Below, piece by piece: positions 50,701 through 63,075 of a stretch of DNA of 64,000 nucleotides (the first letter of the stretch is position 1; the number at the start of each line of letters is the position of its first letter). A program made the translations under genes and the position numbers. The notes below the pieces were generated by a model. The model was not told the origin of the DNA. It saw only the letters and a program-made list of their open reading frames with translations, and made no database searches. The stretch is from Rhodamnia argentea (Eukaryota > Streptophyta > Magnoliopsida > Myrtales > Myrtaceae): assembly GCF_020921035.1 (NCBI RefSeq), contig NC_063158.1, positions 5,934,001-5,998,000 of the forward strand, written 5' to 3'.

Positions 50701-52475
50701 TTTTAATGTAGCATGAAATGTTTTGATAAAATTATTCCTAGAGAATTTCAAACATCATTATGCTATCTGCCGATATTTTTGCCTATTTGCAGCTTAAAGC
50801 ACTTGAAGATATATACAATGAGCAGCTAAGAGTGAGGAAAGATCTTGAGGAATCGCTAGTGATAGAAAAAGAAGCATTTGAAGAGCTTAGGAATCGACAT
50901 CAGGAACTAGAGATGCTGTACGAAGATGCTCTGGAAGCTAACTCTGAACTCTTGGCTAACCGTATGAGTGAACCCTCCGGTCCACATGGACAGGGCTTCG
51001 TTTCTGAGTTTTCTTGGTACGAACTAGAGGAAGCTACCGACAGTTTTAATCGATCATTAAAGATTGAGGAAGGGGAGTATGGGAGCACTTATAAAGGTTC
51101 GCTTCATCACACGCAAGTGGCCATAAAGATGATGCGCCCCTGTTATTACCATCAGGAGGTAAGGTGGTTCTGTATTGTTGGAATTTCCTGGAAGGCTCAC
51201 AAAACAATTTAAATGAAAGATTATTAGGGAAATGGCATTATGAAGTTGTCTATGGAACCGGGAAAAGGTCAAGTGACTGCAAAAAACTTAAGAAGCACAA
51301 TTTACGTAAAGATTGATAATGCAGTCTAAATCTTAGAACTTATTGGAGATCTGATTATCGTTTTATTTCGGACAAGTCTGATAAATGAATGATCAAGATG
51401 TTATTTTTTTATTATGGTAATTTAGCGATCTTTATCTTGTTCGCCGGGGTAGTGTTGTGGGCTCTCTCGCATACTTGACGGTTCTGTTTCAGGTTCAACT
51501 TGTGACCAAGTCGAGGCATCCTAATTTGGTAACCCTCATCGGAGTCTCCCCTGATGCTACGGCTCTCATTTATGAGTACCTCCCGAATGGCAGCCTTGAA
51601 GACCAACTCAGCACCAGGGACACCAGCAACCATCTATCTTGGCAAACTCGAATACGTATTTGTGCAGATATATGTGCTGCGCTCATGTTTCTTCACTCTT
51701 GCTATGGTATAGTACATGGCGATCTGAAACCAGGAAATATTCTTCTTGACTCCAACTTTGCGGCCAAAGTAACGAACTTTGGATTGCGTTCTGCCCCGTC
51801 TCATTCCCCAACGACGGGAGAGTTATCTTTTGCCTCTGATGTATATTCATTTGGTAATGTGTTACTGCGGCTAGTTACTGGGAGATCGGCCCTGAATTTA
51901 GATGAAGTGATGCAAAATGCATTAGATGTAGGGAATCTAAGTGCTGTCTTGGATCCTACAGCAGGGCACTGGCCATTCGAGCAAGCCACGGAGCTGGCTC
52001 ACCTGGCATTAAGTTGCCGTGACATCGATAGCGATAATCGACCAGATCTCGGGTCACAGGTGTGGCCGGTACTTGAACGGATGCGAACCCATTGTGAAGC
52101 CTCTTTATCCGGTCAATCCAGTCCAGAAGAGCCCAGCCAGCCTCCACCTCATTTCATTTGTCCAATCTCCAGAGTGAGTCAGCTTATCATTTCTTCTCAG
52201 CATAGATATCATTCACTGCCTAAACCAGGTATCCGTATGTTGGCCTGAATACGTTGATCATTGATTAATGTACTTGATTTCGACCGCCCGTGTAGGACAT
52301 CATGCGAGATCCTCATGTGGCGGCAGATGGTTTCACTTACGAAGCGGAGGAAATAAGGCGCTGGCTCAGTGGCAACAACACTTCACCCATGACGAACTGT
52401 CCGCTCTCAACCCTCGATCTTTTCCCAAATCAGGTTCTCCGTTCCATGATTCAAGAGTGGCCGCAAAGCCGTTGA
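47706..52475 (+). CDS. U-box domain kinase-like protein (PUB33-type), copy 1, pseudokinase, one exon lost
   Basis: Exons 47706-47877, 48951-49054, 49285-49406, 49765-49866, 50269-50521, 50793-51158, 51493-52173 and 52296-52475 join in phase to 659 residues. Order: USP-like domain (RVYVAVGRDVRESKSTLSWA, IVELIEHHAITKLVMGAAA, CHIWFVCNG), Ser-rich linker, coiled coil from 252, kinase-like domain (GEYGSTYKG, VAIK with K363, YEYLPNGSLEDQL, HGDLKPGN with D450), and U-box (FICPISR + DPHVAADGFTYEAEEI, LRSMIQEW). The U-box implies E3 ubiquitin ligase activity. The kinase DFG reads NFG (N468), and the activation segment is short and lacks APE, so phosphotransfer is doubtful. Compared with copy 2 a 138-base coiled-coil exon is gone. 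Its remnant is at about 50610-50641. Confidence 0.88.
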
Positions 52476-52734
52476 ACCTTATAGTTTTGGCATGGAAGTG
52501 TACATAGCCTGCGAAAATGTTGTTGAAAACTGCATGGAATCTGTTTCAACTGCATCTCTGTATCCTGTAAGTGAGATAACACCGTTGAAACTTTACATCT
52601 CATCTCCACCGAAATGCTCTGCTTTGGCAAATCTTCTGTCCTTAGTTGGTATTTCCTTGGGTAAGCTCTCATTGCTCTTTCCCTTCTTCAAGTGATTTGT
52701 TTGCATTTTGCATTTTGCTTATAACAAAAGGAGA

Positions 52735-53035
52735 ATGATATAAATAGTTCCTGAATTTTGGCCCAACATGCAAGGCTATTCTTGAATTTTTAATTTGTTT
52801 AATGTGGTCCATGGACTAAATTGAACATATAACAAAAGTTTCAGGGATCACATTGAACAATTTAAAAGTTTGGGGACGACATCGCACATTAAGGACAAAG
52901 TAAATTGAGCATGTACAAAAAAATTCAGAGACGATGTCACACATTGAGATAAAATGCAAGGGCTATATTGAACAAATTAAAAGTTCATGGACGACATTGC
53001 ACATTTAGTCAAAGTTAATGACCATTTATGCAATT
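52735..53035. repeat. Degenerate repeat with internal direct repeats
   Basis: A phrase of the form 'ttgaacaa(t/a)ttaaaagtt' followed by 'gg(g/a)gacgacat(c/t)gcacatt' occurs twice (about 52853 and 52970), with related pieces between. It resembles a common decayed plant transposon sequence. Class unknown. Confidence 0.45.
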
Positions 53036-53818
53036 ACCCTCTAAAAAGACACACCGATTTCAATGTTGTTGCTCATGGATTTGCACGCGCAACACATGTA
53101 TGCAAAAAACTCAGTGCTTGAAAAACTAAGCAAAACCATTTCATCACCAAATGCTTGAAACAGTAATGAAAAGAGATTGTTAATAAAATGATCCACAATT
53201 TTCAAAGGAATGGTATAAATTGGTGCAAAATCCGAACGACTCTTATTTGAAATCCTTCGAGGCACATTGTCGTAGAATCGAAAAAGTTCGTATGTACCTG
53301 TAAATGTAAGCCAACAATGTCTTTTTCCCTTGTTGCTTTCCAAATTTACCCTTGCAATCACAATACCTATTTAAATGATTATTTTTTTAATACCTAATTA
53401 TTCATTGATTAATCACCCACTTTTTCCCTAAGCATAATCACCATTTCGTCCTTTTTATTTTGGAATATTACCATTTACAATGACGTCACTAAACAAAATT
53501 TGACAGACAAAATTTCCAGTATTATCTCCCAAACAGTAGTGTATGAGCATAAACCAATAATTCCAATATCTCTCTCATTTTTTCAAAAATTAATAAAATC
53601 CTTTTCTACCCAAAATGACATTCCTAAATATATCAAATCTTAATATACTTTTCTCTGTCCACACACATTTATGCAATTTCCTCATATTGATCCTTTTATC
53701 AATTATTAATTTAATGGTTCAGATATTTCATATAACGAGGTGATTTTGTTAAAAATTTTGAATGCCAATTTATGGCATATATTTAAAAATTGTGAAAAAG
53801 AAGTATATGTAATTATTA

Positions 53819-53960
53819 TTATTATTATTTTTTGTCTGTCATATCTCTAATTCTCCTCTCTCTGACTTTTGACGGGAGTCGAATCCCGCACCTATGATAC
53901 TGGCATTCTCACCCTCTCCCAATTCCCTTTACCAGTAGGGCCGCATGCCTATAAGCATTG
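53819..53960 (-). mobile_element. tRNA-derived SINE with perfect 13-bp target-site duplication
   Basis: Read on the minus strand, the 142-base body starts with a tRNA-like head. A-box-like tggtaaaggg is followed about 40 bases later by B-box-like ggattcgactcc, and the body ends in an A/T-simple tail (aataataat). It is flanked by tatgtaattatta at 53806-53818 and 53961-53973, an exact 13-base direct repeat as expected from L1-type retroposition. It sits in the extra sequence upstream of kinase copy 2. Confidence 0.75.
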
Positions 53961-55566
53961 TATGTAATTATTAACTTACACATCTTTTCCTAGATTGATA
54001 GTTGTACCATAAATAGTTGAGGACATTTGGAAAGGAAAAATTCGATTGAGATTTGTTAGCTTTTCGATAGATATGTTAGTATTCCACACTGGTATTTTAT
54101 TGAATTTGCAAGAATAAATCCCATCCTCTTAGAGCTTGTTTGTTTAGACTTTGTTTTTCGCATTCCCGCCGACTTTTTAGAATATTATTCAAATTTCAAA
54201 AGTTTACGTAACAATATCTGTGAATCTATGTGGCAAAAATTTGTACACTGTAAAAGTTTTGAGTACTGTCTAAGTGCGGCCGCCACGGTATTTAGAATAA
54301 GACAAAAAAGAGAGTAAAGTATATAATCTTGAGGAATTCCTTTCGTAAAAACAGAAATGCTTTCTCTCATGCACAATTTTTTTTTTTTTGTCAAAAGCAA
54401 ATTTTCATTTCAACTCGAAAGAGAGATACATCGCTTTAAGATAAAGATGGAAATCAAATAAAACAAGTAAATTTGAACGATGAATCAACTTGGTACAGTC
54501 CGTAGAAACTCACTCATTCCACCGCAAAGACAGGTCCGTTATAAAATCAAAGCTCAACCGACGGCCGATCACCGAACCCGGCATCAATGGTGAGCACACG
54601 CCAAGATATCCTTCAATCTATTGGTGTTGTTGTTATCTCTTTTTCGTGATGGTGCTGGGGACATTAAACCTAGGCATCTCTCATCCACAGTTGATGGATC
54701 CAAATTTTTGCATTTTCTAGTGGAATTCCATTACTTGGTGATAGCATCAGGCACAAGACCAATTTCATATTGTGTGTTTGCTTAGTCTTTTGACTGACAA
54801 CTTCTTGCACATACGCAAAGCGCACACGCATCCGCCAACACACTGTAAATGAAATTTATGAAAATATCCTATCGCGACATCAAGTCTTACAACCACACAC
54901 ACTAATCTTCATTTCATTTTCATTCGCATCTTACTAAACAAAAGGCTCCAGAATCGTCATTTTATGTCGTTCCCTAATTCAATTCTATTCAGCCATTTAC
55001 CCGAACACAACATTAGAAACAATGGTGCGTTTGTAAAGTATCTTCGGTGCGGACGATTTTTCGAAAGGACGACTATCGAAATGTCGCGATTGAATTTTCC
55101 ATGGAATTATATGGTTCATTGGAAGAAGAGAAATATCAAAGAATAAATGTGGGGAACAAAGGTAAAAAGCAAAGAGAACACATAAAGGAGATGGTATATG
55201 CTGGCCATTTTCCCCTCCGTTTCCCCGCGAGCTCTGGCTTTCGACTCTGCTTTCTTTTGGCCATTGACTTCACGAAGACTTTGGAAACAATGAAGAGAAA
55301 ACAAAAAGGAAACAAACGCCTTCCTTTGGAAGTTAAAGGACACGGCAATCCTTTGACGCCTTGGCTCTTTGGCTCGCCACAGTGGCCCTCTCGAAGCTGA
55401 TTGGACATTTCTGTCCAGTGCGCGAGCACAAAAGCGGACACCAGTCGATTATGACCAAACGAATCGCGAAAGCTCATCTGGGTCGTCACTGATCGGTGTC
55501 TCTCGCCAGGTAAAGTTGCTCTGTCCGCTTGGTTCTTCCCCTGTTCCGAGTTGGGCGGCGGCGACG

Positions 55567-58500
55567 ATGGAAGTCAGTGACGGTCAATCGCCGGCGAGGG
55601 TGTTCAACGAAAGAGTCTACGTCGCGGTGGGGAGGGACGTGACGGAAAGCAAGTCGGCCCTTTTGTGGGCATTGTATAATTTCGGAGGCGACTTTGGCAT
55701 CATTCATGTTCACCAACATCATCGTGCCGGGTTAAGAGGTGATGGCTTTGCCATGTTAGTTCGTCTTATGCATTGTTCATTTACAAACATTGATTATCAG
55801 AACTGTGGAGTTGAACAGTGTCATGGCATGACTTTCCAGTAGGTTTTGACCCACCAATTTTTTTTTTCTGCCTTTCTTTTCAGTTTGCTGTGTATTGCAA
55901 GGAGACACGGAATCATATACTCGAAATGTTGTGAATTTTCATATGGTTCATTTCCTGTCGGCTTGAATTTGCTTTTATGAGTTTTAGGGTCTCCTTGTAG
56001 GCTCAATCATGTTCCTGCAATGTTTGATACTTTGCTCAGAAGAAGCTTTCAAGCACACACGATAATCTGCTGGAGATTTTACTGCTCTTTGGTTGTCAAA
56101 GGGTTGACTTTGCTCTTTCGTAGTAACCATTATGGTAATAACTTAACGAGATTGCTTTGTCAATCTCATTAATATCATCTCTTGGTCAGCTGAATCCATG
56201 TGGCATATGTTGAAAGAGATTGCTTCTTGTTTGTCAATTCCCTCAAAGGCGACAATACATTTACTTCAAATATGAAAATCCTGTTGAGTGATCCAAGAAG
56301 TGGAGACATGCTTGCTTTTGGTTAGTTTCATGGCCATCTTTTTTCTTTTTTCTGTAAAATTGGGTGCACCTGCACGCTATCAGCAAGGGGATCTCCGATG
56401 ATTGTTTCGTGGGACTAATTGAAGGAAGTTTATCTGTACCCAAGCACATTATTGGACTTCATTCATAGATGGGTTGTTCGTCGATTTTGGGCGTAGAAAT
56501 TGCCCACTGCGGATCTTATATTTCCGGGAATATGTCTTATGATGGCGGGTTTGAATCTTGATTTATTTTGATACTTAGTATGACTGTACGAAGGATGATG
56601 CATCTGCAAAATGGTTTGGGACATAAATTTTCTCTGGCTCCTGAGAATGACCCACTCTCGAGATATAGTATTTGAATGCAAGTGAATTGCCAGGATTTCT
56701 TTCAAGTTCTACTTAAAGTACTTTTCCTCTGCTATAGTTCTGTAACGATAGTTTCCTTTATGTGGTTGAAGGTGGCTTAGCAGAACGCCCGTTTTATGAT
56801 AGTTCCTCCAGGAATCCCGAAGAACTCGCAAGGCAAGAGATGGAAAGCATTCTGGATGAGTACATTCACATATGTGACCAAGCAAGGGTTAGTACCTTCC
56901 TTCTATAGTGCACATTTGTTGCTTCTAAAAATTATTATTGATTGCAAAAATTCTCTGTTCTTTGTAAATAATTTGACCTACATGGTGGGTGAATCTCTCA
57001 TATCATGGTTATTTGTTTTTACCTGAAGCAAAATTGTGAGAAGACTAGAACTACTGCAGCCAAATAAAAAGTTCCAGAGGGTATTTATGTGTGCAAACGG
57101 CCGTTTCTTTCTTCAGGTTCAGGCCAGGAAAAGATACATTGAGATGCAAGATATAGGAAAAGGGATTGTGGAACTCATCGAGCAGCATGCCATCACGAAG
57201 CTTGTCATGGGAGCAGCTGCAGACAGACACTATTTGGAGTACGACCTAACCATGATGTATGATTGTATCTTTAATTAAATTACAGTATTTGGGCAGTACA
57301 AGCTAATCTGATATTTACCCTGTCCTGGTCCTAGATTAAGGGTAATGAACTAGCATAGTTACTTATCTGAGCGACCTACTAGGATTATCTTGGCAGACTA
57401 AACCTAGAATCCTGTGTGTAATGAAGCAGCCAATTGTAATGATCGGACTTAGGTTGAGCTGTTTGCTTGGTATTGTATTTTAAATTGACAAGTACATGTC
57501 TAAAAATTCGTGTCCTTTTCCTTTTTCATTTGTATTCTCAAAATTGCTTGCTCATCTGCTTTTGACGTTGCAGGGGGATGCAACTCACATCCATGAAAGC
57601 CAAATTTGTAAACCAGCATGCGCATCCATCTTGTCATATTTGGTTTGTCTGCAATGGGCTCCTAATTTGCTCAAGGTACATGTGACCACTTTTATTGAGG
57701 TGTAATTATGGAAAGCATGAAGATGATAAATCTCAGGGAACATATTTGCAATAATTGTAAATGACTTTAAAAGTTCACTTGGATTGATTTTCAAAGACTT
57801 TTGAGTTTTCATTGTTCAATGAAAGTCAAAGTCACTCCAAAGGGACCCTAAGTTTCCCAGATTCCCATCTCCATTTGCTGATGGAAACCATGGACATCCA
57901 CTTCTTGAGGTTTCGGTTAAGGCTTTTTATGTTCGTGAGTATATTTGTGATTGCTGCTTAAGCTTTTTCTAAAATTTATTTCGAGCTTTAGTTAAATACG
58001 ACCTTATCTCACTAGATGTGACATCCAAATCTTTACAGGGAAGGTGATTTGAATACTTACGATATGGACGTCACACCAACATTACCAGGTAGTTTTGTTG
58101 TTGAATCTGGACTACAAAATATAAGGAGTCCTCCTCTTAGTTCGCTTCATTCAAGATCCAACTCTAGTGAAGTCGAAGATGATCTAGCTTTGGTTCGGTA
58201 TGAAACGGGTGAGGGGAGCAACCATATGACTGAATCAAGTTCAGTGCGTGCACATGAAGGCTACAGTCAAAATCAAAGTTATACTGGAATGGTGTGAATT
58301 TTCTTTTCCATTTTAGACTGTACGTGTCTGTAATTTATATGCTGCAGCTGGTGTTAGACAAATTACTGGGAGGGTAGATCTTTCTTATGAATGCGACCAT
58401 GATTATCTTCTCTCAGGAAGGAAGTTATAGCGAGGATCTCTACGAGCAACTTGACCAAGCAAGGAAAGAAGTTGAACGTGCAAAACGGGAGGCACTGGAA

Positions 58501-60296
58501 GAGTTGATCCGGCGTCAGAAAGCTGAGAAAACAGCAAATGAGGCTTCCCGCAAGGTAAAGTACTTGTTATGAGGCCTTACTGAATTGTCCGTTATATTGT
58601 TTTGATGCAGCATGAATTATTTGGATAGAGTAGTTCTGAAACAAGTTTCAAGCATTATCATGCGATCTGCTGATTTCGTTGCTTATTTGCAGCTTAAAAC
58701 ACTTGAAAATGTTTACAATGAGCAGCTGAGATGGAGGAAAGATCTTGAGGAATTGCTACCAAAAGAAAAGGAAGCATTCGAAGTGCTGAAGAAACAGCAT
58801 GAGGAACTGCAGATGCTGAATGAGGAACTATTGGCTAGCCAAACAAGCGAACCCTCCAGTGCACGTAGAGAGGAGTTCATTTCTGTGTTTTCGTTCTCCG
58901 ATATAGAGGAAGCTACCCAGAGTTTTGATCCATCATTAATGATTGAGGAAGGGGAGTATGGGAGCACATACAAAGGTTCGCTTCATCACACGCAAGTGGC
59001 CATAAAGATGCTGCACCTCTCCAACTACCATCATGAGGTAAGGTGGTTGTGCCTCATGATGTTGTCTAGGGAACCAGGAAAAGGTCAAGTGGCTGCAAAA
59101 CCTTAAGAAAGCACGCCGGTGACTCTAATTTTCTTAAAGATTAACAATGCAATCTAAATCTAAAAATTACTGGAGATCTGTCTATTGTTTTATATAGGGA
59201 CAAGTCTGATATATGAATGATCGAGATATTTTTTTACTATGGTAATCTAGTAATCTTTATCTTGTTAGCTGGGGTCGTGTTGGGGTCACTCTCCCATATT
59301 TGTTGGTTCTGTTTCAGATTCAAGTTGCGACTAAGTCAAGGCATCCTAATTTGGTAAGCCTCATTGGCGTCTGCCCCGATATTTCTGCTGCCATTTATGA
59401 GTACCTCCCAAATGGCAGCCTTGAAGACCAACTCAGAGCCAGGGACAGCAGCAACCATCTATCTTGGCAAACTCGAATACATATTTGTGCAGATACATGT
59501 GCTGCGCTTATGTTTCTTCATTCTTGCTATGGTCTGGTACATGGCGATCTGAAACCGGGAAATATTCTTCTTGACTCCAACTTCGTGGCCAAAATAACTA
59601 ACTTTGGATTGCATTCTGCTTCGTCTCATTCCCCCACGACAGGAGAATTGTCTTTTGCCTCTGATGTTTATTCATTTGGTGATGTGTTACTGCGTTTACT
59701 GACTGGGAGAGCGGCCCTGAACTTAGATGAAGTGATGCAAAATGCCTTAGATGTAGGGCATTTAAGTGCCCTGTTGGATCCTACAGCAGGGCAGTGGCCA
59801 TTCGAGCAAGCCAAGGAGCTGGCTCACCTGGCATTAAGTTGCCGTGACATTGATAGCACTAATCGACCATGTCTTAGGTCACAGGTGTGGCCAGTACTTG
59901 AAAGGATGCGAACCTGTTGTGAAGCCTCATTATCCAGTCGGTCTGGTCCAGAAGAGCCTGGCCAGCCTCCTCAATATTTCACTTGTCCCATCTCCCATGT
60001 GAGTCGGCTTATCAGTTCATCTCAGCATATACTATTCGCTGTTTAAATCGAATTTCCATTTGTTGGCTTGAATATGTTGATCATGATTTATGTACTTCAT
60101 TTGACTTTGCGTTTAGGAAATTATGCAAGATCCTCATGTGGCAGCAGATGGTTTTACTTATGAAGCAGAGGCAATAAGGTTCTGGCTTAGCGGCCATGAT
60201 ACTTCGCCCATGACGAATCTTCAGCTTCCAAACTGTGAGCTCTTCCCGAATCAGACTCTCCGTTCAATGATTCAAGAGTGGCTGCAAAACCATTGA
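55567..60296 (+). CDS. U-box domain kinase-like protein (PUB33-type), copy 2, pseudokinase, full exon set
   Basis: Exons 55567-55738, 56784-56887, 57117-57238, 57574-57675, 58039-58291, 58417-58554, 58693-59037, 59318-59998 and 60117-60296 join in phase to 698 residues. Domain order is as in copy 1: USP-like N-terminus, Ser-rich linker, coiled coil including exon 6 (LYEQLDQARKEVERAKREAL), kinase-like domain (GEYGSTYKG, K402, HGDLKPGN with D489) and U-box (YFTCPISH + DPHVAADGFTYEAEAI, LRSMIQEWLQNH). DFG reads NFG (N507) and the APE segment is missing, as in copy 1, so that loss predates the duplication. Exon 1 uses a different donor from copy 1, yet the exon length is identical. PUB-kinases of this type act in stress and immune signalling. 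The substrate here is unknown. Confidence 0.88.
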
Positions 60297-60829
60297 ACCT
60301 TTAACTTTGGCATCGAATTGTATCATAGGCGTTTCAGTGTCTAGGTCTTGGGTATCGGTTTGACCACCTCGCACTTACGGTCTGTACATACCATGAGTGG
60401 ATTTCTTAAGTGTGCATATGCTACGAAATGTGTTTAAAATTGCATGAAATCTATTTCAACTGCATCTCTATATCATGGAATTTAACCACAATCTGGTTAT
60501 CCTTCTTTGCCCTCTTGATTAGCAACTCTGCAGTTGCTAGTTTTGTGCAGTTTCAGACAGCTTGCTTATCTTCGTGATGGTTCAATGGTAGCGCACCTTA
60601 TTGCTGACAGAATCCAAGTCACTGTGACTATTTCACTTATACCTGCAATAATCTCTTATTGTTTCTTTGTTGGTGTGTACTTTTCACTTAAAGAAACTGT
60701 CAATGGGTTATTACCATAAGGAGTAAATTATCTTCTGCCCGAACTCTTAGGACTGGCTTTGGTTTCTGAGCAGCGGAGACTGCTCACAATCGCTTGGTTG
60801 GTTTGAGTAAGTCCACTTTCATCCTTGAA

Positions 60830-61250
60830 TATGGGAAAAAGTGTCAAGAAAGTCTTAAATATTTTATATTGGTGTCAATTCAGTACTAAACTTTCCAATT
60901 ATGCTAATTTAATTCTAAACTTTTTGTATTTATGCCAATTGAGTTTATCCGGCCAATTTTGATAGGAAATCGTTGATGTGGATGCCGATCGGCCTATGTG
61001 GTACGACTAGCAACCAGCTAGTAGAGGTTGTAGGTGGCCGAGAGCCTCCTATAGGTTCAAACCCTAACAATAAAAAAAAAGGAAAAAAAGAAGAAGAAAA
61101 ATATTAAAAATTGCCACATTAGCGTTAACTAGTCAAATGGTCTAAGTTGGCACAATTGCAAAAGGTTTATAACTCAATTGGTAAAAAAAATTTAGACCGA
61201 ATCAATACAGTTGAAATAACTTTAAGACTTTTTTAGGTAATTTTTTTCCA
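60830..61250. mobile_element. MULE-like non-autonomous TIR element (copy C)
   Basis: The left arm begins ggaaaaagtgtcaagaaagt. The right end complemented begins ggaaaaaaattacctaaaa and continues with 'aagtcttaaa', then 'ccaattgagtt', 'tttttgtattt/ttttgcaatt' and 'gtgccaa' words in the same order. The centre is shorter than in copy B and includes a B-box-like ggttcaaaccc at 61048-61058. No target duplication was found. Confidence 0.55.
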
Positions 61251-62159
61251 AAGAATTAGCATCGCAACTAGATGAGAATGTTCTTGTCTTTTCGGTCAGG
61301 ACTGTTGATCTCCTTACATGAAGAATTCTTCATCACTGGTCTCTATTTTTCCAGTTTCTACTTGTGAAATAAATAATTTTTCAGTCGTCAATTCCTTTTT
61401 TCCATTATGGTTGAATTGAAACCATGGTAATCAAATCCCACCCATTCTTCTTCCCGAGCACTGGGAATCCGATTGGCTTTCGGATCTCATGGAGTCTAGG
61501 AGGCCAGGACAGGGTCGAGCCCATCTTAATTTGGGCTTAAAAAGTGACTTGGGCCCAATCCTCTTGCAATTACTGACCTGAAAATTTTTTATTGCTCTTT
61601 CTTCCTTATATATATAGCTGGGTAAGATTGTACAAAATTTACATAAGCTCTTCACCTTGCCAATAGTCCGCACGACTTCATCACCTGGACAAATACAAAT
61701 GGCTAGAATGCCAGCTCAGCAAATTTTTAAACTTATTCTGGGCAACTTAGTGTAATAAAATCTAATTTAAGGAATCTAATGGCACTTACCGGATCATAAC
61801 GTGAAAGATCGTGTTTTCCTCGAATTACTATGGAAGGAATGTCCCTCCAATCGATTACTAATTGCTGGTAACAGACAAAAACATCACTAGATCTCCAGTT
61901 CCAGTAGATTTACACCGATCGTTCTCTTGACGGAAGAGTTACGGATATGAAAATCACGCACGTTGCCTTGATGTGCCATATGGATAACCCATGAATAAAA
62001 AATCTGATGCGAGAAAGTTTTCCCTAATTAGGGATGGAGGGATACTACTACCTAAGAAAATCCTTACATGTGCGCTGAGATTAGCTTAGTATTGATCATA
62101 GCTGAATGAATGCCCACAAGTTGAATTGCTACCACGGGAATATGTCTATCCAAAATTAT

Positions 62160-63075
62160 GGGCTGCTTTTGTTTCACGGAAAATATTTTCCTGAAAATCG
62201 GTTTTTTCTCAATTTCTAGTGCTTGGAGTCAAAATATATGGTCAAAGAAAATATTTTTCGGTCAATAGAAAAATTCTTTCTGAAACTGTGGGAAATGATT
62301 TCCACTTGTAAAAGCAAGGAAATCATTTTCCAATATCTTTCTCCCTAGGCTTGTGCCCTCTCGCCCTCGCATCTTCTCTTCCATTTCCCCCTCTTTCTCG
62401 CGGGGTTTCCTTCTCTCTCTAGAGTTTCTCCTTTCCCCCCCATCTTTCTCGCGCAACCAGAAGGGCCACTCCTCTCTCCAGAGTTTCTTCGTCTCATCCC
62501 CCTTGTCTCTAGAGCTGCTCGTCCTCCTCCTGCCGCCTCGCTCTTCCCTCCACATCATCACCCTCCCCGAGATCGTCGCCATCATCTCCCTCATCTCCTC
62601 CTTCATCAACCTCCTCGGCTTCTTCAGCGAGCTCGACGCCTTGCATTAGGTTGGTGAGTCACGGCGAGCTCAAGGCCACGCGAGTCGGCGGTGAGCGACT
62701 CATTAGATTTGGCAAGCTTAAGGCCTCACAAGTAGTGACAAGCCCGAAGCTCGCCGATCTAGCGAGGCGCGAGCTCGCTTGTGGCCAATCCATGGTCGAC
62801 GACTAGCCAAAGAAGAAGGAAAAAGCAAATAAATAAATAAACAAAAATAATTAAATTTTGATTTTTTAATTTAAAAAAAAATGAAAATGAAAAATTATTT
62901 AAAAAGAATGCATAAAGGAAAATCCATTCCATACCAAACGCGCGAAAAATATAGTCGTATTCATTTTCAAGTTTCTACCAAACACCGTAAAATACTGTCA
63001 TTTTCTTGGAAATCAAATTTTTGAGAATTTTTTTTTTAAATGTCTCATTTTTCGCGAAACAAAATGAGCCTTAAC
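62160..63075. mobile_element. hAT-like non-autonomous element with CT-rich centre
   Basis: The left end gggctgcttttgtttcacgg pairs with the complement of the right end (aaggctcattttgtttcgcg). Further inside, 'aaatcattttcc'-type words occur in both arms. The 500-base centre is pyrimidine-rich, then carries 'gcgagctcaaggccacgcga'-like words. There is no transposase and no clear 8-base duplication. Confidence 0.5.

Larger units (their letters stand above)
52476..55566. other. Spacer between the two kinase copies
   Basis: Contains the 3' region of copy 1, a degenerate repeat at 52735-53035, the upstream duplicate from about 53190, the SINE at 53819-53960, extra sequence to about 54900, then the promoter-proximal duplicate of copy 2. 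No exon is supported. Confidence 0.55.
46130..60490 (+). repeat. Direct tandem duplication (two gene-sized units)
   Basis: Unit 1 runs about 46130-52570 and unit 2 about 53190-60490. Exons, introns and upstream sequence match throughout. For example, 46195-46290 matches 53260-53345 and 46870-47000 matches 54950-55070. Gene starts are 7861 bases apart although the unit starts are about 7050 apart, because unit 2 gained roughly 0.8 kb upstream of its gene, including the SINE at 53819. Introns have diverged visibly, so the event is not recent. Confidence 0.85.

Noticed and set aside
61048-61058. B-box-like ggttcaaaccc suggesting a tRNA gene
   Set aside because: No cloverleaf and no properly spaced A box. 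It lies in the centre of a TIR element.
62262-62649. Ser/Leu-rich (+) and Arg/Glu-rich (-) frames of about 100 codons
   Set aside because: They are part of the pyrimidine-rich centre of an hAT-like element, with no gene features.
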